From Corydoras sp. C115 (taxonomy: Eukaryota > Chordata > Actinopteri > Siluriformes > Callichthyidae): a stretch of 64,000 bases of DNA. The stretch spans positions 40,001 to 104,000 of the forward strand of contig JAFMOC010000438.1 in the NCBI GenBank assembly GCA_019802505.1, given 5' to 3'. Both the position numbers and the translations under genes were made by a program. Below are positions 43,001 to 52,129 of this stretch, in pieces (within the stretch, counting starts at the first letter, position 1; each line of letters begins with the position of its first letter). Under the pieces are notes generated by a model. That model saw nothing but the letters and a program-made list of their open reading frames with translations. It did not search any database and was not told the origin of the DNA.

Positions 43001-45918
43001 GACCGTCAACCCGACTAGATGTTTATGGAGCTTCGTAAACAATGTTGGAAGCGTCAACAGGGCCTTCCCCAAACTGTTTCCACAAAATCGGAAGCACCCC
43101 AGGTACGTCCCACTAGCTCCGCCCCCCCAGTACAGTGTTGCCGGTCTTACCCGGGGAGTGACTGCCGCCGTTGGGGATGACCTCGATCTCCTCGTCGTCC
43201 TGGTTTTCATCGGCGGATCCGGCGCTCGGCGTTCCGTTCGTCACCGGATCCGCGCCGCGTCCCACCACGCCGTTCGAAACCGCGTGGGCTTTTCCCGCCG
43301 AGCTCTTCTCCTTTAATGCGGCGACTGAAAAGCAAAAAAAACAATAAACCAAAAACCCCCGACAAACTCTGGACCTCGTTAGAACATGGACCTCATTGTA
43401 CCCTTCTTCACTTGCTCGTCCTCGTCCTCACTCCCAGTGTCGTCTCCTCCATCCCGCCGGTCCTCCGTCTCCATGGCGAGGTTCTTAGGACGTTCTGCCG
43501 GGTCCGGGTCCAGCGTGCCGTTCATCTGCATGGTCCTGATGATGCTCTTAGTGACGCTCTTCGGCGGCGCCAGGGCCATGCCCTCGAACCCTGCCGCGAA
43601 ATCCCCGTCATATAAGCGACGGCTTCAAAACACGCCGGACTGACCGACGGGAGAAACTACCAAACCTCAGGGACCCCCTCAGGGATCTATCACAGGGGCA
43701 GAGGATGGGGTCATGTGACACTAACTGTAAACAGTATGGACAGTGTCCTGCATTGTTGATGCTGCCCCACCTCAAAGACTCCCTGACTGAGCCCCGGTCC
43801 TCACAAGGACAGATGACATTAAAGGGGAAGTTTGGGAAGAAACACAAGGATGACTACAACGAACTTGAGCTCGAGACTACGGGGAGGATCAGAACGCCGT
43901 CCTTCACTTGCCTTGAAGTTGCCGAGCAAAGCGTTCCAATTGGGCTGAACAAACCAGAACACGTGTTAATCAAAGTTTACACCCGGAACATCTGCACCGT
44001 TTAAATAGCAACGCTGCGTGCGAATATACCCCCCCACTGGGTGGGATGGGCGTGGCCATCTCAGGTCCATTTCCGGGGTATGGCTTTAAACCCAGACGCC
44101 CCGCCCGCTGAAAACCCCCTCTCCAGACGTGGACGGTCAGACGTGGGTGTCTCTCTGGTCGGGTGGTGGATCATCGACACGGGCGCCACCGCGTGTCCAA
44201 CGCCACGGAACGCCGAGACCGACGGAACGCTATTAAATCTGACTGCATTTGGACAGAGGACGCAGATCCATAGAACACATCATACTGTGGGGTCTCCATT
44301 CACAGGAACCTCATGGAGAACCTCATGGAGTCCAGCTAGCTGCACCGTGAAAATAGCAACCCGCCAAAGTCAGAGCGCCACCTGGATCTTAAAGGGGACG
44401 GCGAGGGACACGCTGATTGGTTAATTGCATCAACAATTGTGCAAACGTCACGTACCATTTCGCCTTCATTCTTAATGGGTGTGTTTAACGTTCAATAAAC
44501 CAATCAGCGTGTCCCTCGCCGTCCCCTTTAAGATCCAGGTGGCGCTCTGACTTTGGCGGGTTGCTATTTTCACGGTGCAGCTAGCTGGACTCCATGAGGT
44601 TCTCCATGAGGTTCCTGTGAATGGAGAACCCACAGTATGGTGTGTTCTATGGATCTGTGTCCTCTGTCCAAATGCAGTCAGATTTAATAGCGTTCCGTCG
44701 GTCTCGGCGTTCCGTGGCGTTGGACACGCGGTGGCGCCCGTGTCGATGGTCCACCACCCGACCAGAGAGCCACCCACGTCTGACCGTCCACGTCTGGAGA
44801 GGGGGTTTTCAGTGGGTGGGGCGTCTGGGTTTAAAGCCATACCCCGGATCTGGACAGAACCCGCGTTGTTTATAAACGTGAACCTCACCGGCTGTCAGGT
44901 CCGAGACCTGGGTTATTTTCTTCTTCTCGTCCACCAGCTCGTAGAACGGCCCCAGAACCTGCAGCAGCTGTTCCACCTCCTCCGTCACCGGCATGCTCTC
45001 TATGATCTGTACGGTGGACACGCCGCCAGTTAATTCAATTCCGTTAACCTACGGACGATCAGCAGGAGCTTCGACCTCCATCACGCACCAGCTTCAGATC
45101 CTCCACGTACGCCGTCATGGCCTCTTCCTTCGGCATTTCTCCGAGGGCGTGCCACGCCTCCCTAAAACACACAGAAGCACCCCATAACCAAGAACCTCAG
45201 GACGGATGGAGCGGAACATTCCAGACTTTATTAGAGTGTTCCATCCATCCATCCATTATCTTCAGCTTTGTCCTATATTAGGGTTATGGGGGGGGGGGTT
45301 CCCCATGCCCATCCAGGGGAGAATGTTTCGGGCGCTGGGCAGATACACCCAGGACGGGGGGGCAATCTATCACTGGACACTCACTTACTCACACACACAC
45401 ACTCTATATGGGGCGATTTGGAGAACTCAGTTGACCTTGAATCCATATTTTTTTGGACTGTGGGAGGAAACCGGAGAACCCGGATGAAACCCACGCGGAC
45501 ACGGGGAGAACATGGAACGTGCCGCCCACTCTTTATAAACAATTCATCCATTATCTTCCACTTTGGCGGCACGGTGGCTTAGTGGTTTGGCATGTTCTCC
45601 TCTCAGCGCTAGGGATTCCCGGTTCGAATCCCCATCTGGGTGGAGTTTCCATGTCCTCCCCGTGTCCGCGTGGGTTTCCTCCGGGTTGTCCGGTTTCCTC
45701 CCACAGTCCAAAAACATGGATCAAGTCAATTGAGTTCTCCAAATTGCCCCATATAGAGTGTGAATGCGTGCGTGTCTGTGTGAGTGAGTGTGTGTCCAGT
45801 GATAGATTGCCCCCCTGTCCTGGGTGTATTTGCCCAGCGCCCGAGACGTTCTCCCCTGGATGGGCATGGGGAACCCCCCCCCCCCCACCCTCTACCTCAG
45901 TATATAAATTGCCCCATA

Positions 45919-45957
<39 letters not shown>

Positions 45958-47850
45958 TGAGTGTATGCCCAGCGATAGATTTTCCCCCTGTCCTGGGTGT
46001 ATCTGCCCAGCGCCCGAGACTTTCTCCCCTGGATGGGCATGGGGAACCCCCCCTCCACCTCAGTGCCCCATATAGTGTGTGTGTGAGTGCGTGTACCCAG
46101 CGATAGATTGCCCCCCTGTCCTGGGTGTATCTGCCCAGCGCCCGAGACGTTCTCCCCTGGATGGGCATGGGGAACCCCCCCCTCCACCTCAGTATATAAA
46201 TTGCCCCATATAGTGTGTGTGTGTGTGTGTGTGAGTGCGTGTACCCAGCGATAGATTGCCCCCCTGTCCTGGGTGTATCTGCCCAGCGCCCGAGACGTTC
46301 TCCCCTGGATGGGCATGGGGAACCCCACCGCGACCCTAATAGAGGATAAAGCGGAATATAATGAATGAATGAATGAAATGATAGAGTGGCGCCCTCTCCT
46401 GGGTGTATCTGAATTACGATAATATTTATTAAAGCATGATGTTCATAGAAAGATATGCAAATTTTAAAGTCTTTAATACCATTTGACTTTGCCGACAGGA
46501 TCCCAAAAGCCCGGTCGGGGAACGCTGCATGGGCCCTGTGTGGCCTGCTTGTAATAACTGTAGAACTTCAGCATCATCTCATTGGACGGTTGAAAGGAAC
46601 CTGAAACATCAGACAACACGGTGAAGTTGAACTATTATCCCTCTTACACTTACAGCCTTTTTGTTTTTTGGACGTGTACGTCTTTAAATGGGACATCGCT
46701 GCCCTGTCCAGCCCGGACAAAGTCCATGTCGCGAGTTACGTGTTGTCTGAACTTTGACTTCATCGTGTGGGTCGTTAGTATTAAACATTAACCTGCACGT
46801 CTGAAAACAACGCCAGTGTCCGGTCCCCTGGCTTCATCACATTATATTATTATAGGGTACCAGTCGAAGGTTAGGCCACGCCCCATTCGTCCTCTATTGT
46901 CCATTTATGATTACTATTTCACACCCCACCAACAGTCTATTGTCCCCGTCTTCCTACTGCGTGGTTTAAATAGCAACGCTGCGTGTGAATATATCTCCCC
47001 GATGGGCGTGGCCGTCTCAGGTCCATTTCCGGCGTATGGCTTTAAACCCAGACGCCCCGCCCGCTGAAAACCCCCTCTCCAGACGTGGACGGTCAGACGT
47101 GGGTGGCTCTCTGGTTGGGTCCGGGTCTCTGCACCGTTCAAATAGCAACCCGCCAAAGTCAGAGCGCCACCTGGATCTTAAAGGGAATGGTGAGGGACAC
47201 GCTGATTGGTTTGTTGTACGTTACTCCCAAAACACGCCCATGAATGACGTCGTCACGACAACAAAGACACACTGACACGCCCCCAATTAACCTGCAGGGA
47301 CCATGGACCCTAACTTACTGTCCCGTCTTCCTCCTGCGTGGTTTAAATAGCAACGCTGCGTGTGAATATATCTCCCCGATGGGCGTGGCCATCTCAGGTC
47401 CATTTCCGGCATATGGCTTTAAACCCAGACGCCCCGCCCACTGAGAACCCCCTCTCCAGACGTGGACGGTCAGACATGGGTGTCTCTCTGGTTGGGTGGT
47501 GGATCATCAACACGGGCGCCACCGCGTGTCCAACGCCACGGAACGCCGAGACCGACGGAACGCTATTAAACCTGACTGCATTTGGACAGAGGACGCAGAT
47601 CCATAGAACACACCATACTGTGGGGTCTTCATTCAGAGGAACCTCATGGAGAACCTCATGGAGTCCAGATAGCTGTACCGTGAAAATAGCAACCCGCCAA
47701 AGTCAGAGCGCCACACCGACACGCCCTAAATTAAGTCACGGTAGCGTTTCCCACAGGACAGGACTCACCGTTCGAAGGTAAATTCTGAATCACTTTGACG
47801 GCAGCGTCGAACCTGAGCTCATAAACCGACTTGCCGGAATCCTCCATCAT
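36904..47850 (-). CDS. acbd5: acyl-CoA binding domain containing 5, 11 coding exons
   Basis: This tail-anchored peroxisomal membrane protein binds very-long-chain acyl-CoA and, through a FFAT-like motif, binds VAPB to tether peroxisomes to the ER. Exons in gene order: 47850-47769, 46600-46480, 45161-45089, 45006-44889, 43590-43402, 43324-43151, 41624-41530, 41451-41238, 39344-39145, 38440-38381, 37017-36904. All are GT-AG with matching phases, 1440 nt, 479 residues (human about 525-534). ACB domain about residues 9-95 (NEMMLKFYSYYKQATQGPC, PGFWDPVGK, KWEAWHALGEM). FFAT-like EVYCDSVDQF about 271-280. Coiled coil about 390-422. One membrane span about 451-474 (VVFALVWPFVTQWLI), then a short lumenal QRRRR end, as in tail anchors. 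A second ATG codon follows the first directly. Confidence 0.96.
37285..38150. repeat. 54-bp minisatellite, about 16 copies, in acbd5 intron 10
   Basis: Unit GTTTCCATGGAGAAGGCCAC CTAAAGTTTG GAGGTCTGAAGGTTCATGGA ATGG with few variants. Because 54 is a multiple of three, plus-strand frames read an 18-residue repeat (MGFHGEGHLKFGGLKVHG). The gene is on the other strand, so this is not acbd5 coding. Confidence 0.95.
38381..38440 (-). CDS. acbd5: acbd5 exon 10 (short linker exon)
   Basis: A 60-nt exon encoding ARSVALSAEYLQPPARKNRK between coiled coil and tail anchor, the place of human AKSSTSTLQTAPQPTSQRP. Acceptor TTTTTTCAG and donor GTACGT are both strong and the phase fits, but the sequence itself is weakly conserved. 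Confidence 0.8.
38514..38838 (-). mobile_element. V-SINE
   Basis: TTATCTTCCACTTAATCC start, head ending CACTGTGCCGCCCG. Carries several small deletions. acbd5 intron 9. Confidence 0.9.
39145..39344 (-). CDS. acbd5: acbd5 exon 9 (Gly-rich linker and coiled coil)
   Basis: Gly/Ser-rich start, then DLNEQIVAALARLQDDMQSV and LERLHTLEALTASQ, closely matching human SLNEQIALVLMRLQEDMQNVLQRLQKLEALTALQ. Acceptor GCATCAG, donor GTGAGG. Confidence 0.96.
39630..40770. repeat. ~177-bp tandem array, six to seven copies, in acbd5 intron 8
   Basis: The landmark (G/C)AACTAAG(C/G)T recurs at 39735, 39911, 40088, 40263, 40441 and 40618. Each unit has GAAGGAAGAGTGC(G/A)ATCACT and TTTTGTAGCTCAAAAATTG. Units differ by several percent, so the array is not very recent. 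Confidence 0.92.
41004..41022. repeat. G homopolymer
   Basis: About 18 G in a row. Similar G or C runs mark the 3' modules of many nearby V-SINEs. Confidence 0.9.
41238..41451 (-). CDS. acbd5: acbd5 exon 8 (Gly/Arg-rich linker)
   Basis: Encodes NSETGARARREDGAQEEPP, then MQHGGEDGKTSGGGGGG and HVKRGRG. HGGEDG matches human KHGGEDGRNN. Acceptor CCCGCAG, donor GTACGT. CpG-rich. Confidence 0.95.
41530..41624 (-). CDS. acbd5: acbd5 exon 7 (FFAT-like motif)
   Basis: Encodes HVASDSDGEVYCDSVDQFGA EE, near identical to the human VAPB-binding region (SDSDSEVYCDSMEQFGQEE). Upstream Ser/Asp give the acidic tract FFAT motifs need. Donor GTGAGA, 78-bp intron to exon 8. Confidence 0.96.
41660..42086 (-). 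mobile_element. V-SINE plus adjoining fragment
   Basis: A 3'-module fragment (41660-41715) precedes a full minus-strand copy (41736-42086) beginning with an ATTC run and ending AAGCCACCATGCCGCC. Confidence 0.9.
42095..42410 (-). mobile_element. duplicated V-SINE 3' fragments
   Basis: Two 3' fragments, 42115-42255 and 42290-42400, each follow the same ATTGGAAACATGCTGACCTC leader (42091 and 42270), so the block was tandemly duplicated after insertion. Confidence 0.82.
42540..42970. repeat. nested tandem repeat in acbd5 intron 6
   Basis: A ~46-bp unit (CAGCAGTGAGGTAGTACCAA TCTCAGTTCCAATTCATTCC) and a shorter AAAAGTACCAATG word alternate. A higher-order block of about 185 bp is seen twice (42640-42780 and 42840-42970). 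Confidence 0.9.
43000..43105. repeat. fragment of GGGGAAGGCCCT repeat
   Basis: AACAGGGCCTTCCCCAAACT matches 27550 (reverse) and 58686. Short copy next to acbd5 exon 6. Confidence 0.6.
43151..43324 (-). CDS. acbd5: acbd5 exon 6 (acidic linker)
   Basis: Encodes VAALKEKSSAGKAHAVSNGV and ENQDDEEIEVIPNGGSHSPG. EVIPNG parallels human LEVIVTNG. Acceptor TTTTCAG, donor GTAAGA. Confidence 0.93.
43402..43590 (-). CDS. acbd5: acbd5 exon 5
   Basis: Encodes GFEGMALAPPKSVTKSIIRT then MQMNGTLDPDPAERPKNLAM and DTGSEDEDEQVKK. Acidic linker after the ACB domain. Acceptor GCGGCAG, donor GTACAA; 77-bp intron to exon 6. Confidence 0.93.
43985..44870. mobile_element. foldback (palindromic) element, copy 2
   Basis: The left arm, about 43995-44440, and right arm, about 44485-44850, are reverse complements. 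CCGCCAAAGTCAGAGCGCCA at 44361 matches its reverse near 44540, and GTTCCATAG-type and CAGACGTGG words pair further out. The loop is short (about 45 bp). Right arm ends 20-30 bp from acbd5 exon 4. Confidence 0.9.
44889..45006 (-). CDS. acbd5: acbd5 exon 4
   Basis: Encodes IIESMPVTEEVEQLLQVLGP then FYELVDEKKKITQVSDLTA, close to human IIETMPMTEKVEELLRVIGPFYEIVEDKKSGRSSDITS. Acceptor CGTACAG, donor GTGAGG. Confidence 0.97.
45089..45161 (-). CDS. acbd5: acbd5 exon 3 (end of ACB domain)
   Basis: Encodes WEAWHALGEMPKEEAMTAYV EDLKL; the first Trp codon is split with exon 2. Acceptor GTTTTAG, donor GTGCGT, 82-bp intron to exon 4. Confidence 0.96.
45238..45530 (-). mobile_element. V-SINE, head deleted
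   Basis: CATCCATTATCTTCAGC start, V-domain present, B-box part lost; ends AACGTGCCGCCC. Confidence 0.88.
45564..45900 (+). mobile_element. V-SINE feeding a tandem array
   Basis: Full head and V-domain. Its 3' module runs directly into the array at 45890 instead of an ATGA tail. Confidence 0.92.
45885..46378 (+). repeat. tandem array of V-SINE 3' modules
   Basis: Three further modules follow. Each runs from a GT repeat through GTGTATCTGCCCAGCGCCCG to a C run, joined by CTCAGTATATAAATTGCCCC (or a shorter form). The last ends with the normal GATAAAGCGG(A)ATATAATGAATG tail, so the SINE was expanded internally. acbd5 intron 2. Confidence 0.93.
46480..46600 (-). CDS. acbd5: acbd5 exon 2 (ACB domain core)
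   Basis: Encodes GSFQPSNEMMLKFYSYYKQA then TQGPCSVPRPGFWDPVGKVK and a split Trp. The YKQAT lysine and tyrosines contact acyl-CoA in the family. Acceptor GTTTCAG, donor GTATTA. Confidence 0.97.
46960..47720. mobile_element. single-arm copies of the foldback family
   Basis: Two arms in the same orientation, about 46965-47215 and 47340-47715, share GGTTTAAATAGCAACGCTGC and CCCGCCAAAGTCAGAGCGCC with 43985-44870. The first has an internal deletion. acbd5 intron 1. Confidence 0.85.
47769..47850 (-). CDS. acbd5: acbd5 exon 1 (start codon)
   Basis: ATG ATG, then EDSGKSVYELRFDAAVKVIQ NLPSN; human MADTRSVHETRFEAAVKVIQSLPKNG. The first ATG was taken. The second would remove one residue only. Donor GTGAGT. 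Confidence 0.95.
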
Positions 47851-47888
47851 GACCGCAGCTCACAGACGAAGGAGGCGTGGAATCAAAC
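47851..47888 (-). other. acbd5: acbd5 5' UTR, splice-acceptor side
   Basis: TCTCTCGTTCAG|GTTTG on the minus strand is a good acceptor 38 nt before the start codon, implying a spliced upstream leader exon. The best donor partner is at 50675. Confidence 0.55.
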
Positions 47889-47929
47889 CTGAACGAGAGA
47901 TCGTTACATTTAACGATCTTAATACCATA

Positions 47930-47985
47930 ACAATAACACAATAACAATAACACAATAACAATAACACAATAACAATAACACAAAG
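47930..47985. repeat. (AACAATAACAC)n short tandem repeat
   Basis: ACACAATAACAAT repeated about four times just upstream of acbd5 exon 1. Confidence 0.9.
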
Positions 47986-48029
47986 CGGCTTTACATCGGT
48001 CCAAAGCACAAACGAACATCGCCTACTTC

Positions 48030-48190
48030 CAATCCTTAAATCTGATTGGCTGAGCCGTCTGTCCAGCCGTGACATCACTGACAATAACACACACACCTCT
48101 GAGCTTCGCATTCGTATCAATGCGTGATATACAGCACATTATTTTCCCCGTTTTTCTAAGCTGCGTTTTGTAATTTGGCCACTAGATGGC
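48030..48190 (-). repeat. dispersed repeat, minus copy of the 20370 family
   Basis: AATCTGATTGGCTGAGCCGT and ACACACCTCTGAGCTTCGCA are the reverse complement of the words at 20500-20580; TTGGCCACTAGATGGC continues the match to 28810. Confidence 0.75.
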
Positions 48191-48251
48191 CGTGTTGGTC
48201 CGATTTGTTTCATAGAACGTCTTTGGGATGAATTAGAGTGCAGACTGAGGC

Positions 48252-48551
48252 CTTCTCGTCCTGTGAGTGAGTGTGTGCCCAGTGATAGATTGGCGTCCTG
48301 TCCCGGGTGTATCTGCCCAGCGCCCGAAACGTTCTCCCCTGAATGGGCATGGGGAACCCCCCCCCCTTCCAACCTCTACCTCAGTATATAAATTGCCCCT
48401 ATATAGTGTGTGTGAGTGAGTGTGTCTCCAGTGATAGATTGGCGCCCTGTCCTGGGTGTATCTGCCCAGCGCACAAAATGTTCTCCCCTGGATGGGCATG
48501 GTGACCCCCCCCCTCCACCCTCTACCTCAGTATATAAATTGCCCCTATATA

Positions 48552-48594
<43 letters not shown>

Positions 48595-48895
48595 TGTGTG
48601 TCCAGTGATAGATTGGCACCCTGTCCTGGGTGTATCTGCCCAGCGCCCGAAACGTTCTCCCCTGGATGGGCATGGGAAACACCCCCCCCCCCACACACAC
48701 CCTCTACCTCAGTATATAAATTGCCCCTATATAGTGTGTGTGTGAGTGAGTGTGTGTCCAGCGATAGATTGGCGCCCTGTCCTGGGTGCATCTGCCCAGC
48801 GCCCGAAACGTTCTCCCCTGGATGGGCATGGTGTGGACACCCCCCCCCCCACCACGACCCTAGTAAAGAATAAAGCATAAGTTATTGGATGAAGA
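48252..48895 (+). repeat. second tandem array of V-SINE 3' modules
   Basis: Four modules of about 125-165 bp, each GT-repeat / GATAGATTGGCGCCCTGTCC / CCCAGCGCCCGAAACGTTCT / C run, joined by CCTCTACCTCAGTATATAAA TTGCC. The last ends AGTAAAGAATAAAGCATAAG. No tRNA-like head at all. Confidence 0.92.
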
Positions 48896-49234
48896 CTTAT
48901 AGGACAATTATTATAAATAAAAGTCTGGTCTCTTGGGGATTTCTTTCTTTTTTTTCTCAGTCTCAGAATAATGAGAACATGTGAGAACGGTTCTGCAGAT
49001 GGAAAGACAACAGCATCCCAATTAATAATAATGATCAACCCCCTAAAAACAACCCAGCCGCTCTGCAGCAGCACCTCTGCTCATGTCTGTAACAGGCGCA
49101 TCGTTAGAGCTGGGCTTTCGGGGCTTATAGCCCGTGACGTTTGGTCAGTTGCCCCGGATCAAATGAGGGCAGCTTTCTCTGCAGCCTCTCGTCCAGCAGC
49201 GGGACCCAACGATGGAGCCACCATCAGCTGTTTG

Positions 49235-49243
49235 TGTTTCCAT

Positions 49244-49279
<36 letters not shown>

Positions 49280-49285
49280 GGAAGG
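49235..49285. repeat. (GT)n microsatellite
   Basis: About 13 GT units at 49249-49277. Confidence 0.9.
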
Positions 49286-49319
49286 CAGTATTGGGAGTAA
49301 AGTTACCGTAATAACTGTA

Positions 49320-49510
49320 TGTTGGCTGTAAAGAGCAGCTTCTCAGCTTTAGGAAACCGTCAGAATTTTTTTTTCTGAAGGCGCAAACTGTCCCAAACTT
49401 ACGGTAATTAAAGCAAAACCTCGTTAAAACTGTCTCATCTGCAAACGACTCGTAAAACAGATTCATGCTTTTCTGCTGAAGCTCAGGTTCATTTATTGCA
49501 GACAGACATA
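49320..49510. repeat. 190-bp segment duplicated at 50340-50535
   Basis: GGCTGTAAAGAGCAGCTTCT through CAGATTCATGCTTTTCTGCT to TTTATTGCAGACAGACA recurs about 1.02 kb away in the same orientation, with substitutions and short indels. Confidence 0.85.
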
Positions 49511-49587
49511 TTTAATATGTTAATTAATTTTATCCATTATAACAGTAATTAAAGATCAATCAATATTAACATAACAGTTTGATAGGG

Positions 49588-49930
49588 CTTAGTGGTTTAG
49601 CATGTTCTCCTCTCAGCACTAGGGATTCCCGGTTCGAATCCCCATCTGGGTGGAGTTTCCATGTTCTCCCCGTGTCCGCGTGGGTTTCCTCCGGGTTCTC
49701 CGGTTTCCTCCCACAGTCCAAAAACATGGATCAAGTCAATTGAGTTCTCCAAATTGCCCCATATAGAGTGTGTGTGTGTGTGAGTGTGTGCCCAGCGATG
49801 GATTGGCGCCCTGTCCTGGGTGTATCTGCCCAGCGCCCGAGATGTTCTCCCCTGGATGGGCGTGGGGAACCCCACCCCCCCACCACGACCCTAATAGAGG
49901 ATAAAGCGGGAGATAATGAATGAATGAATA
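49588..49930 (+). mobile_element. V-SINE, head slightly truncated
   Basis: Begins GGGCTTAGTGGTTTAGCATG after AACATAACAGTTTGATA, ends with ATGA tail. The preceding ~25 bp are repeated before the next SINE. Confidence 0.92.
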
Positions 49931-49970
49931 ACTAATAAACAATCAAACAATATTAACATAAGTTTGATAG

Positions 49971-50240
49971 GGCGGCACGGTCGCTTAGTGGTTTAGCATG
50001 TTCTCCTCTCAGCACTAGGGATTCCCGGTTCGAATCCCCATCTGGGTGGAGTTTCCATGTTCTCCCCGTGTCTGCGTGGGTTTCCTCCGGGTTCTCCGGT
50101 TTCCTCCCACAGTCCAAAAACATGGATCAAGTCAATTGAGTTCTCCAAATTGCCCCATATAGAGTGTGTATATCCCCCCCCCCCCCCACCCGCGACCCTA
50201 ATAGAGGATAAAGTGGGAGATAATGAATGAATGAATGAAC
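49971..50240 (+). mobile_element. V-SINE with internal deletion
   Basis: Head and V-domain are complete. The GT-rich segment and most of the 3' module are deleted (GAGTGTGTATATCCCC). Flanking AGTTTGATA on both sides suggests its target duplication. Confidence 0.92.
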
Positions 50241-50339
50241 AGTTTGATAATGCATAAATACCCTCATGAAAGGGCAATTTTTAAAGAGGACAGAGGGGGC
50301 AATAAGGGATCTGAGCTAAAGCCCCCGATGTTCCCAAAC

Positions 50340-50535
50340 CCTAAAAACGCCCCTGATTGGCTGTAAAGAGCAGCTTCTCAGCTTTCCGAAACCGAATTTT
50401 TCTGAAGGCGCAAACTGTCGCAACGTTACGGTATTCCAAATTAAACCCTCGTTAAAACTGTCTCACCTGCGACTCGGAAAACAGATTCATGCTTTTCTGC
50501 TGAAGCTCAGGTTCGTTTATTGCTGACAGACAGAT
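50340..50535. repeat. second copy of the 49320-49510 segment
   Basis: Same orientation as the first copy. Lies just 3' (gene sense) of the putative acbd5 leader exon. Confidence 0.85.
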
Positions 50536-50675
50536 TTCATATGATATTTTATTCGCCCCTGCTCTGCAGTAATAAGAACTACAGCCTGCGGAAAGCGTCA
50601 GGACGGAATTAAATCGTCTTATTTCGGGTTGAATTGGTAAATAAATGGGGTTTGAATAAAGACGCGTCTTCTTAC

Positions 50676-50990
50676 CATTGCGTTTGCAGACTGCGCTGAA
50701 CGCCGCGACCTCTCCAAACATCCTCCCGGAGCGCAGACACGGACCGCAGCCGCCGCGCCGCCGGGAATCGTAGTTTTTATCCACAGCGACTCCAGGCGGA
50801 CCAGGCGGGTACAGCACTACAACGCCCATGATGCACCGCGCCAACGCGCACTTAGGTAGGAAGCGTAATCTGGTTAGTCGGCTTACGCGTTTGTGGGTCA
50901 GCGCGTCGGGACGGAGCCGCGAGATCAAAGAGACGCTTTAAAGCCTTTTGATGTTGTTTTTATTTCTTTTCTTTTCCCGCAGAACGTCGT
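50676..50990 (-). promoter_or_regulatory. acbd5: putative acbd5 promoter and noncoding first exon
   Basis: CpG-rich block unlike its surroundings. On the minus strand it holds GCAAACGCAATG|GTAAGAAG, a strong donor at 50675. Joined to the acceptor at 47889 it gives a leader with one upstream ATG (50721) whose 24-codon frame stops at about 47860, 9 nt before the main start. Transcription start not determined. Confidence 0.5.
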
Positions 50991-51092
50991 GTCACGTGAC
51001 ATTTAACGTTAAAACCTCGTTTAGCGATAATATTTATCGGGAGGTTTAACCCCCGAGTTAAGAAAGAAATGATAAAACTACAAATCCCAGCA

Positions 51093-51142
51093 TCATCATC
51101 ATCATCATCACCAGCAGCAGCAGCAGCAATAATAATAATAAT
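51093..51142. repeat. (CAT)n (CAG)n (AAT)n trinucleotide cluster
   Basis: Three adjoining short trinucleotide repeats, about 5-6 units each. Confidence 0.9.
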
Positions 51143-51484
51143 TCATTCATTATCTCCCGCTTTATCCTCTATTAGGGTCGCGGTGGGGTTCCCCATGCCC
51201 ATCCAGGGGAGAACATCTCGGGCGCTGGGCAGATACACCCAGGACAGGGCGCCAATCCATCGCTGGGCACACACTCACTCACACAGACACACTCTATATG
51301 GGGCAATTTTGAGAATTCAATTGATTTGATCCATGTTTTTGGACTGTGGGAGGAAACCGGAGAACCCGGAGGAAACCCACGCAGACACGGGGAGAACATG
51401 GAAACTCCACCCAGATGGGGATTCGAACCGGGAATCCCTAGCGCTGAGAGGCGAACGTGCTAACCACTAAGCCACCGTGCCGCC
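51143..51484 (-). mobile_element. V-SINE, full length
   Basis: Inserted in or next to an AAT repeat, which continues after the head at 51485-51504. Very close to the family consensus. Confidence 0.94.
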
Positions 51485-51507
51485 ATAATAATAATAATAA
51501 TAATCAA

Positions 51508-51957
<450 letters not shown>

Positions 51958-52038
<81 letters not shown>
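51958..52038. repeat. (AT)n, about 40 units
   Basis: Uninterrupted AT dinucleotides after the SINE head. A 3'-module scrap (CCCATGCCAATCCAGG) follows at 52050-52110. Confidence 0.95.
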
Positions 52039-52041
<3 letters not shown>

Positions 52042-52129
52042 ATATTGACTGCTTAATCTTCTACTACAAGGAGCACAGGGTGGGTTGGGTTCCCCATGCC
52101 AATCCAGGGGGGAACATCTCACTTTTGTG

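Noticed and set aside
43705..44888. Frames encoding LVGWWIIDTGATACPTPRNA (and reverse-strand twins)
   Set aside because: They recur in every arm of the foldback element on both strands. DTGA resembles an aspartic protease motif, but context and length do not support retroviral protease.
50452..50928. 158-codon minus-strand gene upstream of acbd5
   Set aside because: No homology recognised. The frame crosses a strong splice donor at 50675, so it is better read as a leader exon.
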